DNA of 6,067 nt, taken from RGIG4694 sp964501705 (GTDB lineage Bacteria; Bacillota; Clostridia; Oscillospirales; Ruminococcaceae). The DNA lies in contig CAZCUQ010000105.1 in the NCBI GenBank assembly GCA_964501705.1, positions 1-6,067 on the forward strand, given 5' to 3'. How positions within the stretch are numbered: the first letter of the stretch is position 1; the number at the start of each line of letters is the position of its first letter. Positions 1 through 5,739 of the stretch are shown piece by piece. The translations under genes were made by a program, and so were the position numbers. The notes beneath the pieces were generated by a model. That model saw only the letters and a list, made by a program, of their open reading frames with translations. It was not told the DNA's origin and ran no database searches.

Positions 1-3
1 CTC

Positions 4-32
4 TTGCAAAATGTAAAAGAATCTGCTATAAT
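4..32 (+). promoter_or_regulatory. Vegetative (sigma-70/sigma-A type) promoter of the hydrogenase-like gene
   Basis: The sequence shows TTGCAA at 4-9 and a perfect TATAAT at 27-32 separated by exactly 17 bases, with TGC directly before the -10 box (extended -10 form). Transcription would start near 39-40, leaving a leader of about 33 bases that contains AGGAGGT at 59-65, seven bases from the ATG at 73. The gene therefore probably has its own strong housekeeping promoter, whatever lies upstream of the window. Confidence 0.8.
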
Positions 33-72
33 TAAATAAGGACGTATCTGTAATATAGAGGAGGTACCCATT

Positions 73-1791
73 ATGCAGAACATTATATCCGTGATCGCCG
101 ATAAATGCGTGGGATGCGGCGCTTGTATGAAGGCTTGCCCCGCTCCCGAAGCAAACGGCTTTAAAACTCTTCCCGACGGCAGAAAAGTTTGCGAGATAAA
201 CGATGATAAGTGCATTGTCTGCGGGAAATGCCTTTCCGCCTGTCCTCATGACGCAAGGGATTACGACGATGACATCGATAAATTCTTTAAGGCAATAAAT
301 CAGAAAAGAGTTGCGCTTCTTGTTTCTCCCGCGATAAAAACCGCGTTTCCCGATACCTGGGCGGAGGTTCTCAAATGGCTCAAGCAGGAGGGCGTGTTCG
401 CTATATACGATCTGTCGCTCGGCGGAGATATCTGCTCGTGGACAACGTTGAAGGCTGTCAAGGATAATAAGATAAAATATGTTATCTCTTCCCACTGCCC
501 CGCCGCCGTCAACTATGTTCTTACCTACAGGCAGGATCTGATACCCGATCTGTCCCCCGTATACAGTCCCGCATTCTGCATGGCTGTGTACCTGCACACA
601 TATCTTAAAAATAATTTTTCAATCGCTTATCTTTCTTCGTGCCTCGCTTCAAAAACGGAGGATCCCGACGGAAATCTTATAGAATTCCACCTGACGTTCA
701 AACGCCTTGAAGAGTATCTTTCCCGCAAGAAGGTAATTCTCAGAAAAGCGGGCGACGGCGCTCCCGTGTATAATTTCGACGATGAAATAGGTACTACGGG
801 CGGAATGCTTATCCGTCCCGCGGGACTTCGCGACAATATCTGGGCGAGAGAACCCGAAGTAAACGTTTCTTCGGAGTCGGGAAGCTCCGTCTATGACAGA
901 ATAGTTGAGTTCGGGGCTACGCCGAAGCATGTTCATCCCGTGATATTTGACGCGCTTTCCTGCGAACGAGGCTGCGCTGCGGGTCCCGGAGCCGATATCG
1001 ATGTAAATTCTTTCCGTTTGCAGGATATCCTCCGTCTGGAAGAGCTTGACGCAAAAAGCAGAAGAAAAACAGGTATCATGAACGGTCCCGACAAACAATA
1101 CAAAAGATTCGACGAAACCTTTAACATGAAGAGCTTTATGCGCGAATTCAAGGCAAACGGCGAAGGAACGGGCAGAATCGCCGATGCGGACCTTAATTCC
1201 GCTTATATGAAAATGGGTCTTGTTTCCGATGAGAGCAGAAAATACAACTGCCGCGCCTGCGGAAACAAAACCTGCCGCGATATGGCGGAAAAAATCTTCC
1301 GCGGACAGGAGATCCCCGAACACTGCATTGTTTACGCGAGTTCCTCATCATCGGCTCAGACCGCCGATCCCTCCGTGTCCGAGAAAGTCGGCAGAATGAC
1401 TGAAATGGCGGAAAAGGTCGGAGCGTTCGCAAATCATCTCCTTGCCGATATTGAGAATATATATGCGAGCCTTTATAATATCGACGACGCAAACAGACAG
1501 TCCCAGCACCGTTCGTCCGTCGTAAGGGATATTCTCTCGAAAATAGTAGGCTTCTGCGAGGGCTGCGAGAATATTGACCGACAGAATCTTAATATACTGA
1601 CATCAACTCTCGAAAAGCTTCAGACCGCCATTGAATCCCTCAATACGCTCATCGATGAGAGCGCCGCAAATTCCAATACCATAAGAGAAGCTATGAAAGA
1701 GGTAGCCGACAATACCACGCAGTTAAACGTAATGGTCGGCGAAATGGCAGATCCCGTGACTGCTCCGAAATACGAAGAATCAAATACATAA
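73..1791 (+). CDS. Putative sensory [FeFe]-hydrogenase homologue with three Fe-S motifs and a receptor-like helical tail
   Basis: Residues 12-22 and 47-57 are two CxxCxxCxxxCP ferredoxin motifs binding 4Fe-4S clusters. Residues about 75-325 form an [FeFe]-hydrogenase large-subunit domain in which all four expected H-cluster cysteines remain: C142 in SSHCPAAV (usual TSCCPGW), C190 in SSCLASKTE (usual MPCTAKKxE), and C297 and C301 in SCERGCAAG. The proton-relay cysteine before C142 is His141, and the lysine three residues after C190 is Ser193. C393, C396, C401 and C418 form a further Fe-S motif (CxxCG type, as in RnfB-like proteins). Residues about 435-560 are predicted helical and resemble chemotaxis-receptor signalling helices without their conserved tip; they include C495xxC498. 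Hydrogenases of the sensory class (HydS, group C) share the H domain plus extra Fe-S motif but normally carry a PAS domain. I infer a soluble hydrogen or redox sensor. Start is fixed by AGGAGGT at 59-65; an in-frame TGA follows at 1798. Confidence 0.85.
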   Translation: MQNIISVIADKCVGCGACMKACPAPEANGFKTLPDGRKVCEINDDKCIVCGKCLSACPHDARDYDDDIDKFFKAINQKRVALLVSPAIKTAFPDTWAEVLKWLKQEGVFAIYDLSLGGDICSWTTLKAVKDNKIKYVISSHCPAAVNYVLTYRQDLIPDLSPVYSPAFCMAVYLHTYLKNNFSIAYLSSCLASKTEDPDGNLIEFHLTFKRLEEYLSRKKVILRKAGDGAPVYNFDDEIGTTGGMLIRPAGLRDNIWAREPEVNVSSESGSSVYDRIVEFGATPKHVHPVIFDALSCERGCAAGPGADIDVNSFRLQDILRLEELDAKSRRKTGIMNGPDKQYKRFDETFNMKSFMREFKANGEGTGRIADADLNSAYMKMGLVSDESRKYNCRACGNKTCRDMAEKIFRGQEIPEHCIVYASSSSSAQTADPSVSEKVGRMTEMAEKVGAFANHLLADIENIYASLYNIDDANRQSQHRSSVVRDILSKIVGFCEGCENIDRQNLNILTSTLEKLQTAIESLNTLIDESAANSNTIREAMKEVADNTTQLNVMVGEMADPVTAPKYEESNT

Positions 1792-1835
1792 GATCTCTGA
1801 CCGTGACGACTGTGTTCCGTCCCGATCGGACATCG

Positions 1836-1911
1836 GACATCCCCGGAAAACGGTGCGCGGCCGGTGACAAAATCTTTCGCCATCAGCTGTACTCGGTTTT
1901 CGGGGGATGTC
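1836..1911 (+). other. Long imperfect inverted repeat, possible structured RNA or terminator/attenuator
   Basis: Arms 1836-1851 (GACATCCCCGGAAAAC) and 1896-1911 (GTTTTCGGGGGATGTC) pair at 15 of 16 positions and enclose 44 bases. TTTT follows at 1912-1915, then AT-rich sequence to the ATG at 1941. A tandem heptamer CGGACAT occurs at 1827-1833 and 1834-1840; the second copy reaches into the left arm, and CCGAT/ATCGG at 1822-1826 and 1832-1836 gives a competing small hairpin. The loop is too long and the T-run too short for a typical intrinsic terminator, so it may be an RNA element ending the upstream transcript or controlling the CYTH gene. I could not match it to a known riboswitch class. Confidence 0.45.
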
Positions 1912-1931
1912 TTTTAATAAAAATATGGTTT

Positions 1932-1937
1932 GGTGAT
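1932..1937 (+). promoter_or_regulatory. Ribosome binding site deciding the CYTH gene start
   Basis: GGTGAT at 1932-1937 matches the distal part of the extended Shine-Dalgarno AGGAGGTGATC and lies three bases before the ATG at 1941. It is weak, lacking the GGAGG core, but the alternative GTG at 1803 has no recognisable site at all. Confidence 0.45.
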
Positions 1938-1940
1938 GTT

Positions 1941-2450
1941 ATGGAAAAATCGGGACTTGAAAAAGAAAGAAAATTTCTTATCGAAAAATATCATGCGGAT
2001 ATCGCGGATGAAATAAGATGGGATATCGTTCAGACTTATCTTTACAAAACGTCTCCCGATATTCAGAGAAGGATCAGAAGAATAACGGCGGACAAAGAAA
2101 AAGTTTCATACTTCTACACCGAAAAAAAATTTATTTCTGACGGCGTAAGAGAGGAAAATGAAAAAGAGATCCCGGAGAGCGAATATAACAGACTTTTATC
2201 CGATGAAGCGGATCGCTCTCTTGTCGGCATTGCTAAAACGCGCAGGATTTTCGATCGTATGGGTCACAGATTTGAAATGGACGAATATCCGTTTTCGGAT
2301 AAATACGCGACGGTTGAAGCGGAGCTTGCGGATATAAACGAAGAAATTGTTTTTCCCGATTTTCTGACGGTGATAAAGGAAGTTACGGGAGATGAAAGAT
2401 ACAGTAACGCAAATCTTGCTCTGCGCCGGGCTTTTCCGGATGAAGAATAA
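1941..2450 (+). CDS. CYTH domain protein (triphosphate tunnel enzyme superfamily)
   Basis: The 169-residue product opens with the CYTH signature ExExK (E7, E9, K11 in LEKERKFLI). Further family features follow in order: IVQTYL at 29-34, a basic RRIRR at 43-47, YTEKKF at 59-64, an acidic stretch at 71-76, AKTRR at 98-102, a MDEY acidic element at 113-116, VEAELA at 125-130 and the closing EVTGDERYSN at 147-156. Family members hydrolyse inorganic tripolyphosphate or thiamine triphosphate, or cyclise ATP, in a metal-dependent beta-barrel tunnel; small single-domain bacterial ones like this are most often triphosphatases, but the substrate cannot be read from sequence. The frame stays open upstream to a GTG at 1803, adding 46 residues, but those lack a ribosome binding site, overlie the inverted repeat and precede the normal family N-terminus. 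No convincing promoter was seen directly upstream, so read-through from the hydrogenase-like gene is possible. Confidence 0.88.
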   Translation: MEKSGLEKERKFLIEKYHADIADEIRWDIVQTYLYKTSPDIQRRIRRITADKEKVSYFYTEKKFISDGVREENEKEIPESEYNRLLSDEADRSLVGIAKTRRIFDRMGHRFEMDEYPFSDKYATVEAELADINEEIVFPDFLTVIKEVTGDERYSNANLALRRAFPDEE

Positions 2451-2456
2451 CAAAAA

Positions 2457-2490
2457 CCGTAAAATGTTCCTTATGATTTCGGATTTTTTT
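2457..2490 (+). terminator. Weak intrinsic terminator after the CYTH gene
   Basis: CCG(TA)AAAT at 2457-2465 can pair with ATTTCGG at 2476-2482, with two bases bulged, and is followed by a seven-T run at 2484-2490. A second, weaker pairing lies just downstream (CACAA 2500-2504 with TTGTG 2515-2519, then ATTTTTT at 2522-2528). Together they probably end transcription before the next promoter. Confidence 0.5.
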
Positions 2491-2526
2491 GTGAATATCC
2501 ACAAACTTTTTTTATTGTGAGATTTT

Positions 2527-2553
2527 TTGACATTCTGAATACATTTATATACA
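2527..2553 (+). promoter_or_regulatory. Candidate promoter of the exported-protein gene
   Basis: A perfect TTGACA at 2527-2532 is followed after 15 bases by TATACA at 2548-2553. The spacing is two bases shorter than ideal, and overlapping TATATA (2546-2551) would be shorter still. The -35 box overlaps the T-rich end of the preceding terminator region. The implied leader of about 70 bases is pyrimidine-rich (T-runs near 2572-2579 and 2610-2615) and ends with the AAAGGAA ribosome binding site at 2618-2624. Confidence 0.5.
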
Positions 2554-2629
2554 GAGGGGTTTGCAGACAGATTTTTTTTCTATTTCCCCTTAAAATGGCA
2601 GTGTCTTTGTTTTTTGGAAAGGAATAATT

Positions 2630-3421
2630 ATGATGAAAAAAATAACGGCGGTTCTGCTTGCCGTCATGATCGGAATTTCCGCGTGTTTGTTCAAGGCGGG
2701 TGCGGAAAACTCCGAAAATGAAAATAACACCTACAGCCTTGAAGATTGTACCGCTAAGACCGAATGTATAGTTCTGTGCGTCTACGAGGGGAAAGCGGAC
2801 GATTGCTGCAAATTCAAGGTTGTACGTATGTTAAAGGGAAATATTGACGGAAAATATTTCTATGTGACAAATACAGGCTCGTACGGAGACGGTTTCATTG
2901 CGGGAACAAAGTATGTACTGTATCTTGACAAGGAAGTTTCGGTTTATTATACGAGAGATATTTTCACTCCGACAGAAAACATTTACTTTTCCGCCGACAG
3001 CAAAAACAATATCACCGGAGTGACTATCGACGGAGTTTTTTATGAGGAGCTTCAGCTGAAAACCGTTTCCTCGCTCACAAAATACACCGATTCGGTAAAA
3101 TCCGTCTGCGCGGCTGAGGATAATTTTATCCGCTCGGAGAATTTTGACACGATTTATGAAGAATCCGATATCATTGTAAAAGCAAAGGTCGTGCGCAGAG
3201 TTGACGAATTTTCCGATGGCATCGGGATATACGAATGTACTCTTTCGGAAAAAATAAAGGGTGATATTTCCGAAAAATTCAGCGCGATACTTTTTGATAA
3301 CCGGGTTAGAAACGGCAATGAATATTATTTCCTCTTTGATGAAAAAACCGATAAGGGATTCTATGTTTTATCCTCTAAAAAAAGCATTTACGGCGCAAAC
3401 GACAAAAGATTCTCTTCTTGA
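2630..3421 (+). CDS. Exported protein of unknown function with two similar domains
   Basis: The 263-residue product begins with a signal peptide: lysines at 3-4, a hydrophobic stretch at 5-20, and either a signal peptidase I site after A23-G-A25 or a lipobox ISAC ending at C19, so it may be secreted or lipid-anchored. The rest appears to be an internal duplication. Residues about 36-118 and 172-254 share a pattern: hydrophobic strand (TECIVLCV; SDIIVKAKVV), a middle strand, KG(N/D)I near 69-72 and 209-213, then a glycine and a final strand (GTKYVLYLD; GNEYYFLFD). This resembles beta-rich domains of many secreted bacterial proteins with an SDIIVxGxV...LKG...GxxYLLFL pattern, perhaps OB-fold-like; that is inference. 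Cysteines at 40, 46, 50, 59, 60, 160 and 203 are numerous for an exported protein. The gene stands alone between its own promoter and a terminator. ATG at 2633 is an equally possible start. Confidence 0.82.
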   Translation: MMKKITAVLLAVMIGISACLFKAGAENSENENNTYSLEDCTAKTECIVLCVYEGKADDCCKFKVVRMLKGNIDGKYFYVTNTGSYGDGFIAGTKYVLYLDKEVSVYYTRDIFTPTENIYFSADSKNNITGVTIDGVFYEELQLKTVSSLTKYTDSVKSVCAAEDNFIRSENFDTIYEESDIIVKAKVVRRVDEFSDGIGIYECTLSEKIKGDISEKFSAILFDNRVRNGNEYYFLFDEKTDKGFYVLSSKKSIYGANDKRFSS

Positions 3422-3427
3422 AAAATC

Positions 3428-3457
3428 AAAAAACGTCCGCTTTCGCAGACGTTTTTT
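3428..3457. terminator. Bidirectional intrinsic terminator between convergent genes
   Basis: Arms 3428-3440 (AAAAAACGTCCGC) and 3445-3457 (GCAGACGTTTTTT) pair at 12 of 13 positions around a TTTC loop. Read rightwards, the T-run follows the GC core and ends the exported-protein gene, whose stop is at 3421. Read leftwards, the A-run becomes a T-run and ends the aminopeptidase gene, whose stop is at 3470. One element therefore serves both strands. Confidence 0.9.
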
Positions 3458-3469
3458 ATTTCCGATATT

Positions 3470-4345
3470 TTAATAGGATATTATTTCATAGCCTGTTTCG
3501 GTGACAACGAGCTGAACCTCCCACTGTGCCGACGGCTTGCGGTCGGCAGTGTAGACTGTCCAGCCATTTTGCTTATCGGTGGTAATTCTTGCTTTTCCCA
3601 TATTTACCATAGGCTCAATAGTAAAGCAAAGTCCCGGAATAAGAAGCATTCCCGTTTTCGGACGGGAGACAAAGCTCACCCATGGATCTTCATGGAATTC
3701 AAGACCTATTCCGTGGCCGCCTATCTCACGGACAACGCTGTAGCCGTTTTTCTTTGCGTGTTCGTTGACCGCTGCGCCCACATCGCCCAGAAAAGCGAGA
3801 GGTTTTACCTGTTTCAGACCGACTTCGACACATTCCCTGGTAACATCCACGAGCCGCTGCTTTTCGGGAGAAACATTGCCTATGCAGAACATTCTCGATG
3901 AATCGGAGAAATAGCCGTCTCTTATAGTCGAAGCGTCCACATTGACGATATCTCCGTCCCGAAGTTTTCTCTTTGTCGACGGAATCCCGTGACAAACCTC
4001 TTCGTTTATCGAAACGCAGACGCTTTTCGGAAAGCCCTCGTAGTTCAGCGGAGCTGGTATCCCGCCCATTTTCTTTGTTTTTTCGTATACTATTTTGTCA
4101 ATATCGTAGGTAGACATTCCCTCGGCGATCTGATCGTTCACGGCATCGAGAACTGCTATATTTATTTCCGCCGATCTTTTCATACCGTCGATCTGTTCTT
4201 TTGTTTTTATAAGTTTTCTTGAGGGAACCTGACGCCCCATAGCGACGGCTCTTTTTATTGCGTCGTCATATTTACCGTGACATTCGGGATAAGGGAGATC
4301 ACTTCCGCAGAAGCATTTATTTTTGACCTCGATTTTTTTTATCAT
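3470..4345 (-). CDS. map: Type I methionine aminopeptidase with N-terminal SEC-C zinc motif
   Basis: This cytoplasmic metalloenzyme removes the initiator methionine from new proteins. In the 291-residue product, residues 10-23 form a SEC-C-like zinc motif (C11-F-C13-G...C22-H23), thought to help such enzymes work at the ribosome. From about residue 41 the pita-bread fold follows. The five metal ligands of the family are visible: D137 in NVDAS, D148 in SDSS, H211 in GGHGIG, E244 in TIEPM and E276 in AQWEV. H119 in EVCHGIP and H218 in EFHEDP match the substrate-binding histidines. Compared with the E. coli sequence, the residue after the last ligand is valine rather than histidine. The start is supported by AGGAGG at 4356-4361, ten bases upstream, and the SEC-C length is typical for Firmicutes. 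It lies downstream of the dehydrogenase on the same strand but has its own -10 box. Confidence 0.97.
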   Translation of the reverse strand: MIKKIEVKNKCFCGSDLPYPECHGKYDDAIKRAVAMGRQVPSRKLIKTKEQIDGMKRSAEINIAVLDAVNDQIAEGMSTYDIDKIVYEKTKKMGGIPAPLNYEGFPKSVCVSINEEVCHGIPSTKRKLRDGDIVNVDASTIRDGYFSDSSRMFCIGNVSPEKQRLVDVTRECVEVGLKQVKPLAFLGDVGAAVNEHAKKNGYSVVREIGGHGIGLEFHEDPWVSFVSRPKTGMLLIPGLCFTIEPMVNMGKARITTDKQNGWTVYTADRKPSAQWEVQLVVTETGYEIISY

Positions 4346-4372
4346 ACAAAAAATTCCTCCTCACACTTTTCT

Positions 4373-4378
4373 ATTATA
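4373..4378 (-). promoter_or_regulatory. -10 box of a probable map promoter
   Basis: On the minus strand the bases read TATAAT, 27 bases upstream of the map ATG, giving a short leader that just contains the ribosome binding site at 4356-4361. I see no good -35 hexamer at the expected distance (4396-4401 reads ATATCT), so activity is uncertain. The flanking 4379-4435 is very AT-rich. Confidence 0.45.
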
Positions 4379-4469
4379 CTATAAAATAAGAAAACAGATA
4401 TGAATATTATATGAATAATAACAATTTTGTGTGTTAAGAAGGTGAGAAAGGCTAACTTTTGTTTTGCAT

Positions 4470-5672
4470 TTAATCAACGAGTTTCGGCTCAAAGGTTTCT
4501 TTCCACGGAAGTCCCCACTTATTAAGCGCCTCCATGAACGGATCGGGGTCAAATTCCTCAATATTATAAACTCCTGCTTTTTTCCATTTTCCCGTCATTA
4601 CCATCATAGTGCCTATCATAGCGGGAACTCCCGTTGTATAGGATATAGCCTGTGAGCCGACCTCGGCATAACATTCCTCGTGACAGCAGACGTTATAAAC
4701 GTAGTAATTAAGCGGTTTTTTGTCCTTTTTTCCCTGCATGATGCAGCCGATATTCGTTTTTCCCCTGGTACGCGCGCCGAGTGAGGCAGGGTCGGGAAGA
4801 ACAGCCTTTAAAAACTGCAAAGGAACGATTTTCTTTCCCTCAAAGTCAATAGGCTCGATAGAAGTCATTCCAACGTTCTCAAGACATTTAAGATGAGTGA
4901 GATAACTCTGTCCGAAGGTCATGAAAAAGCGTATTCTTTTTATCCCCTTGATATTGAGAGCAAGCGATTCAAGCTCCTCGTGATGAAGAAGATACATATC
5001 CTTTTTGCCTATTTCAGGAAAATCGTAAACGCGCTTTATTTCCATGGGCTTTGTCTCGATCCATTTTCCGTTTTCGATGTAGCTTCCGTTAGCGCTGACC
5101 TCGCGGATATTTATTTCGGGATTGAAATTTGTGGCAAACGGATATCCGTGATCTCCCGCGTTGCAGTCGAGGATATCGATATAGTTTATCTCATCAAAGT
5201 AGTGCTTCTGTGCATAGGCGCAGAAAACTCCCGTTACTCCGGGATCGAAGCCCGAACCCAGAAGAGCGGTGATACCCGCCTTTTCAAAGCGTTCCCTATA
5301 TGCCCACTGCCATTTGTATTCAAATTTTGCGGTATCGACAGGTTCATAGTTTGCCGTATCGACGTAATCCACCTTACATTCAAGGCAGGCGTCCATTATT
5401 GTAAGATCCTGATAAGGGAGCGCGAGATTAAGGCATATGTCGGGTTTATATTCCTTCATTAATTTTACGAGTTCTTCCGTATTATCGGCGTTTACCTGAG
5501 CGGTGGAGATTTTTGTTTCTGTTTTATTTTCAAGCTCCGCCTTTAATTTGTCGCATTTTGATTTTGTTCTTGAAGCTATCATTATTTCTCCAAAAACGTC
5601 CGAATTCTGACAGCATTTATGGATCGCAACTCCCGCAACTCCTCCGCAGCCGATTATTAAAGCTCTTCCCAT
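4470..5672 (-). CDS. Carboxynorspermidine/carboxyspermidine dehydrogenase (saccharopine dehydrogenase family)
   Basis: The 400-residue product belongs to the saccharopine dehydrogenase family and best resembles the branch that joins aspartate semialdehyde to putrescine or diaminopropane with NADPH, giving carboxyspermidine or carboxynorspermidine for spermidine or norspermidine synthesis. Residues 3-14 (RALIIGCGGVAG) are the dinucleotide-binding glycine loop; SGFDPGVTG at 140-148, ARTRGKTNIGC at 300-310 and the SYTTGVPA region at 344-351 are conserved landmarks of this branch, as is the FDPDPF near the C-terminus. Length is normal. The lysine-pathway saccharopine enzymes are less likely from these motifs. 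The frame is open upstream to 5801 and would overlap phosphofructokinase, but the start at 5672 is chosen because GGAGG lies at 5682-5686 and the glycine loop begins directly after it. No decarboxylase partner lies in the window. It follows pfkA by 67 bases and may be co-transcribed. Confidence 0.85.
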   Translation of the reverse strand: MGRALIIGCGGVAGVAIHKCCQNSDVFGEIMIASRTKSKCDKLKAELENKTETKISTAQVNADNTEELVKLMKEYKPDICLNLALPYQDLTIMDACLECKVDYVDTANYEPVDTAKFEYKWQWAYRERFEKAGITALLGSGFDPGVTGVFCAYAQKHYFDEINYIDILDCNAGDHGYPFATNFNPEINIREVSANGSYIENGKWIETKPMEIKRVYDFPEIGKKDMYLLHHEELESLALNIKGIKRIRFFMTFGQSYLTHLKCLENVGMTSIEPIDFEGKKIVPLQFLKAVLPDPASLGARTRGKTNIGCIMQGKKDKKPLNYYVYNVCCHEECYAEVGSQAISYTTGVPAMIGTMMVMTGKWKKAGVYNIEEFDPDPFMEALNKWGLPWKETFEPKLVD

Positions 5673-5681
5673 GATAACTTT

Positions 5682-5686
5682 CCTCC
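5682..5686 (-). promoter_or_regulatory. Ribosome binding site deciding the dehydrogenase start
   Basis: On the minus strand GGAGG lies nine bases before the ATG at 5672. This good site argues against the longer frame starting at 5801, which would run back into the phosphofructokinase gene. Confidence 0.8.
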
Positions 5687-5695
5687 GTATTTTTT

Positions 5696-5724
5696 GTCCC
5701 TCCCCGTCGGATACAGGGAGGGAC
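5696..5724 (-). other. GC-rich hairpin between pfkA and the dehydrogenase gene
   Basis: A perfect nine-pair stem, GTCCCTCCC with GGGAGGGAC (5696-5704 with 5716-5724), encloses 11 bases. On the transcribed minus strand it is followed by AAAAAA, not a T-run, so it is not a standard intrinsic terminator in the gene direction. It may stabilise or separate the two coding parts of a shared mRNA. The CCCTCC in the arm nearest pfkA could alternatively pair with the GGAGG at 5682-5686 and mask translation; that is inference. Confidence 0.6.
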
Positions 5725-5739
5725 GAATAATTTTTATCT

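Noticed and set aside
649..1323. 224-codon open frame on the minus strand within the hydrogenase-like gene
   Set aside because: It lies entirely opposite a gene with clear Fe-S and H-cluster motifs, has no recognisable domain, and is explained by codon bias of the true gene.
1836..1911. Inverted repeat as the ends of a miniature transposon
   Set aside because: At 76 bases it is very short and I saw no flanking target-site duplication; the adjacent heptamer repeat is on one side only and overlaps the arm.
2472..2519. 15-codon frame (MISDFFVNIHKLFLL) as a possible leader peptide
   Set aside because: No ribosome binding site, lies within the terminator region upstream of the next promoter, and codons are just T-rich filler.
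2554..2591. GAGGGG/CCCCTT pairing in the leader of the exported-protein gene as a riboswitch
   Set aside because: Only five to six pairs with a long T-rich loop, and the left arm lies at or before the predicted transcription start.
4381..4469. Terminator between the dehydrogenase and map
   Set aside because: GTTA/TAAC around 4434-4457 gives only about four pairs, with no T-run in the gene direction; read-through into map cannot be excluded.
4893..5462. 189-codon open frame on the plus strand opposite the dehydrogenase
   Set aside because: Opposite a well-conserved enzyme; no motif and no convincing translation start of its own.
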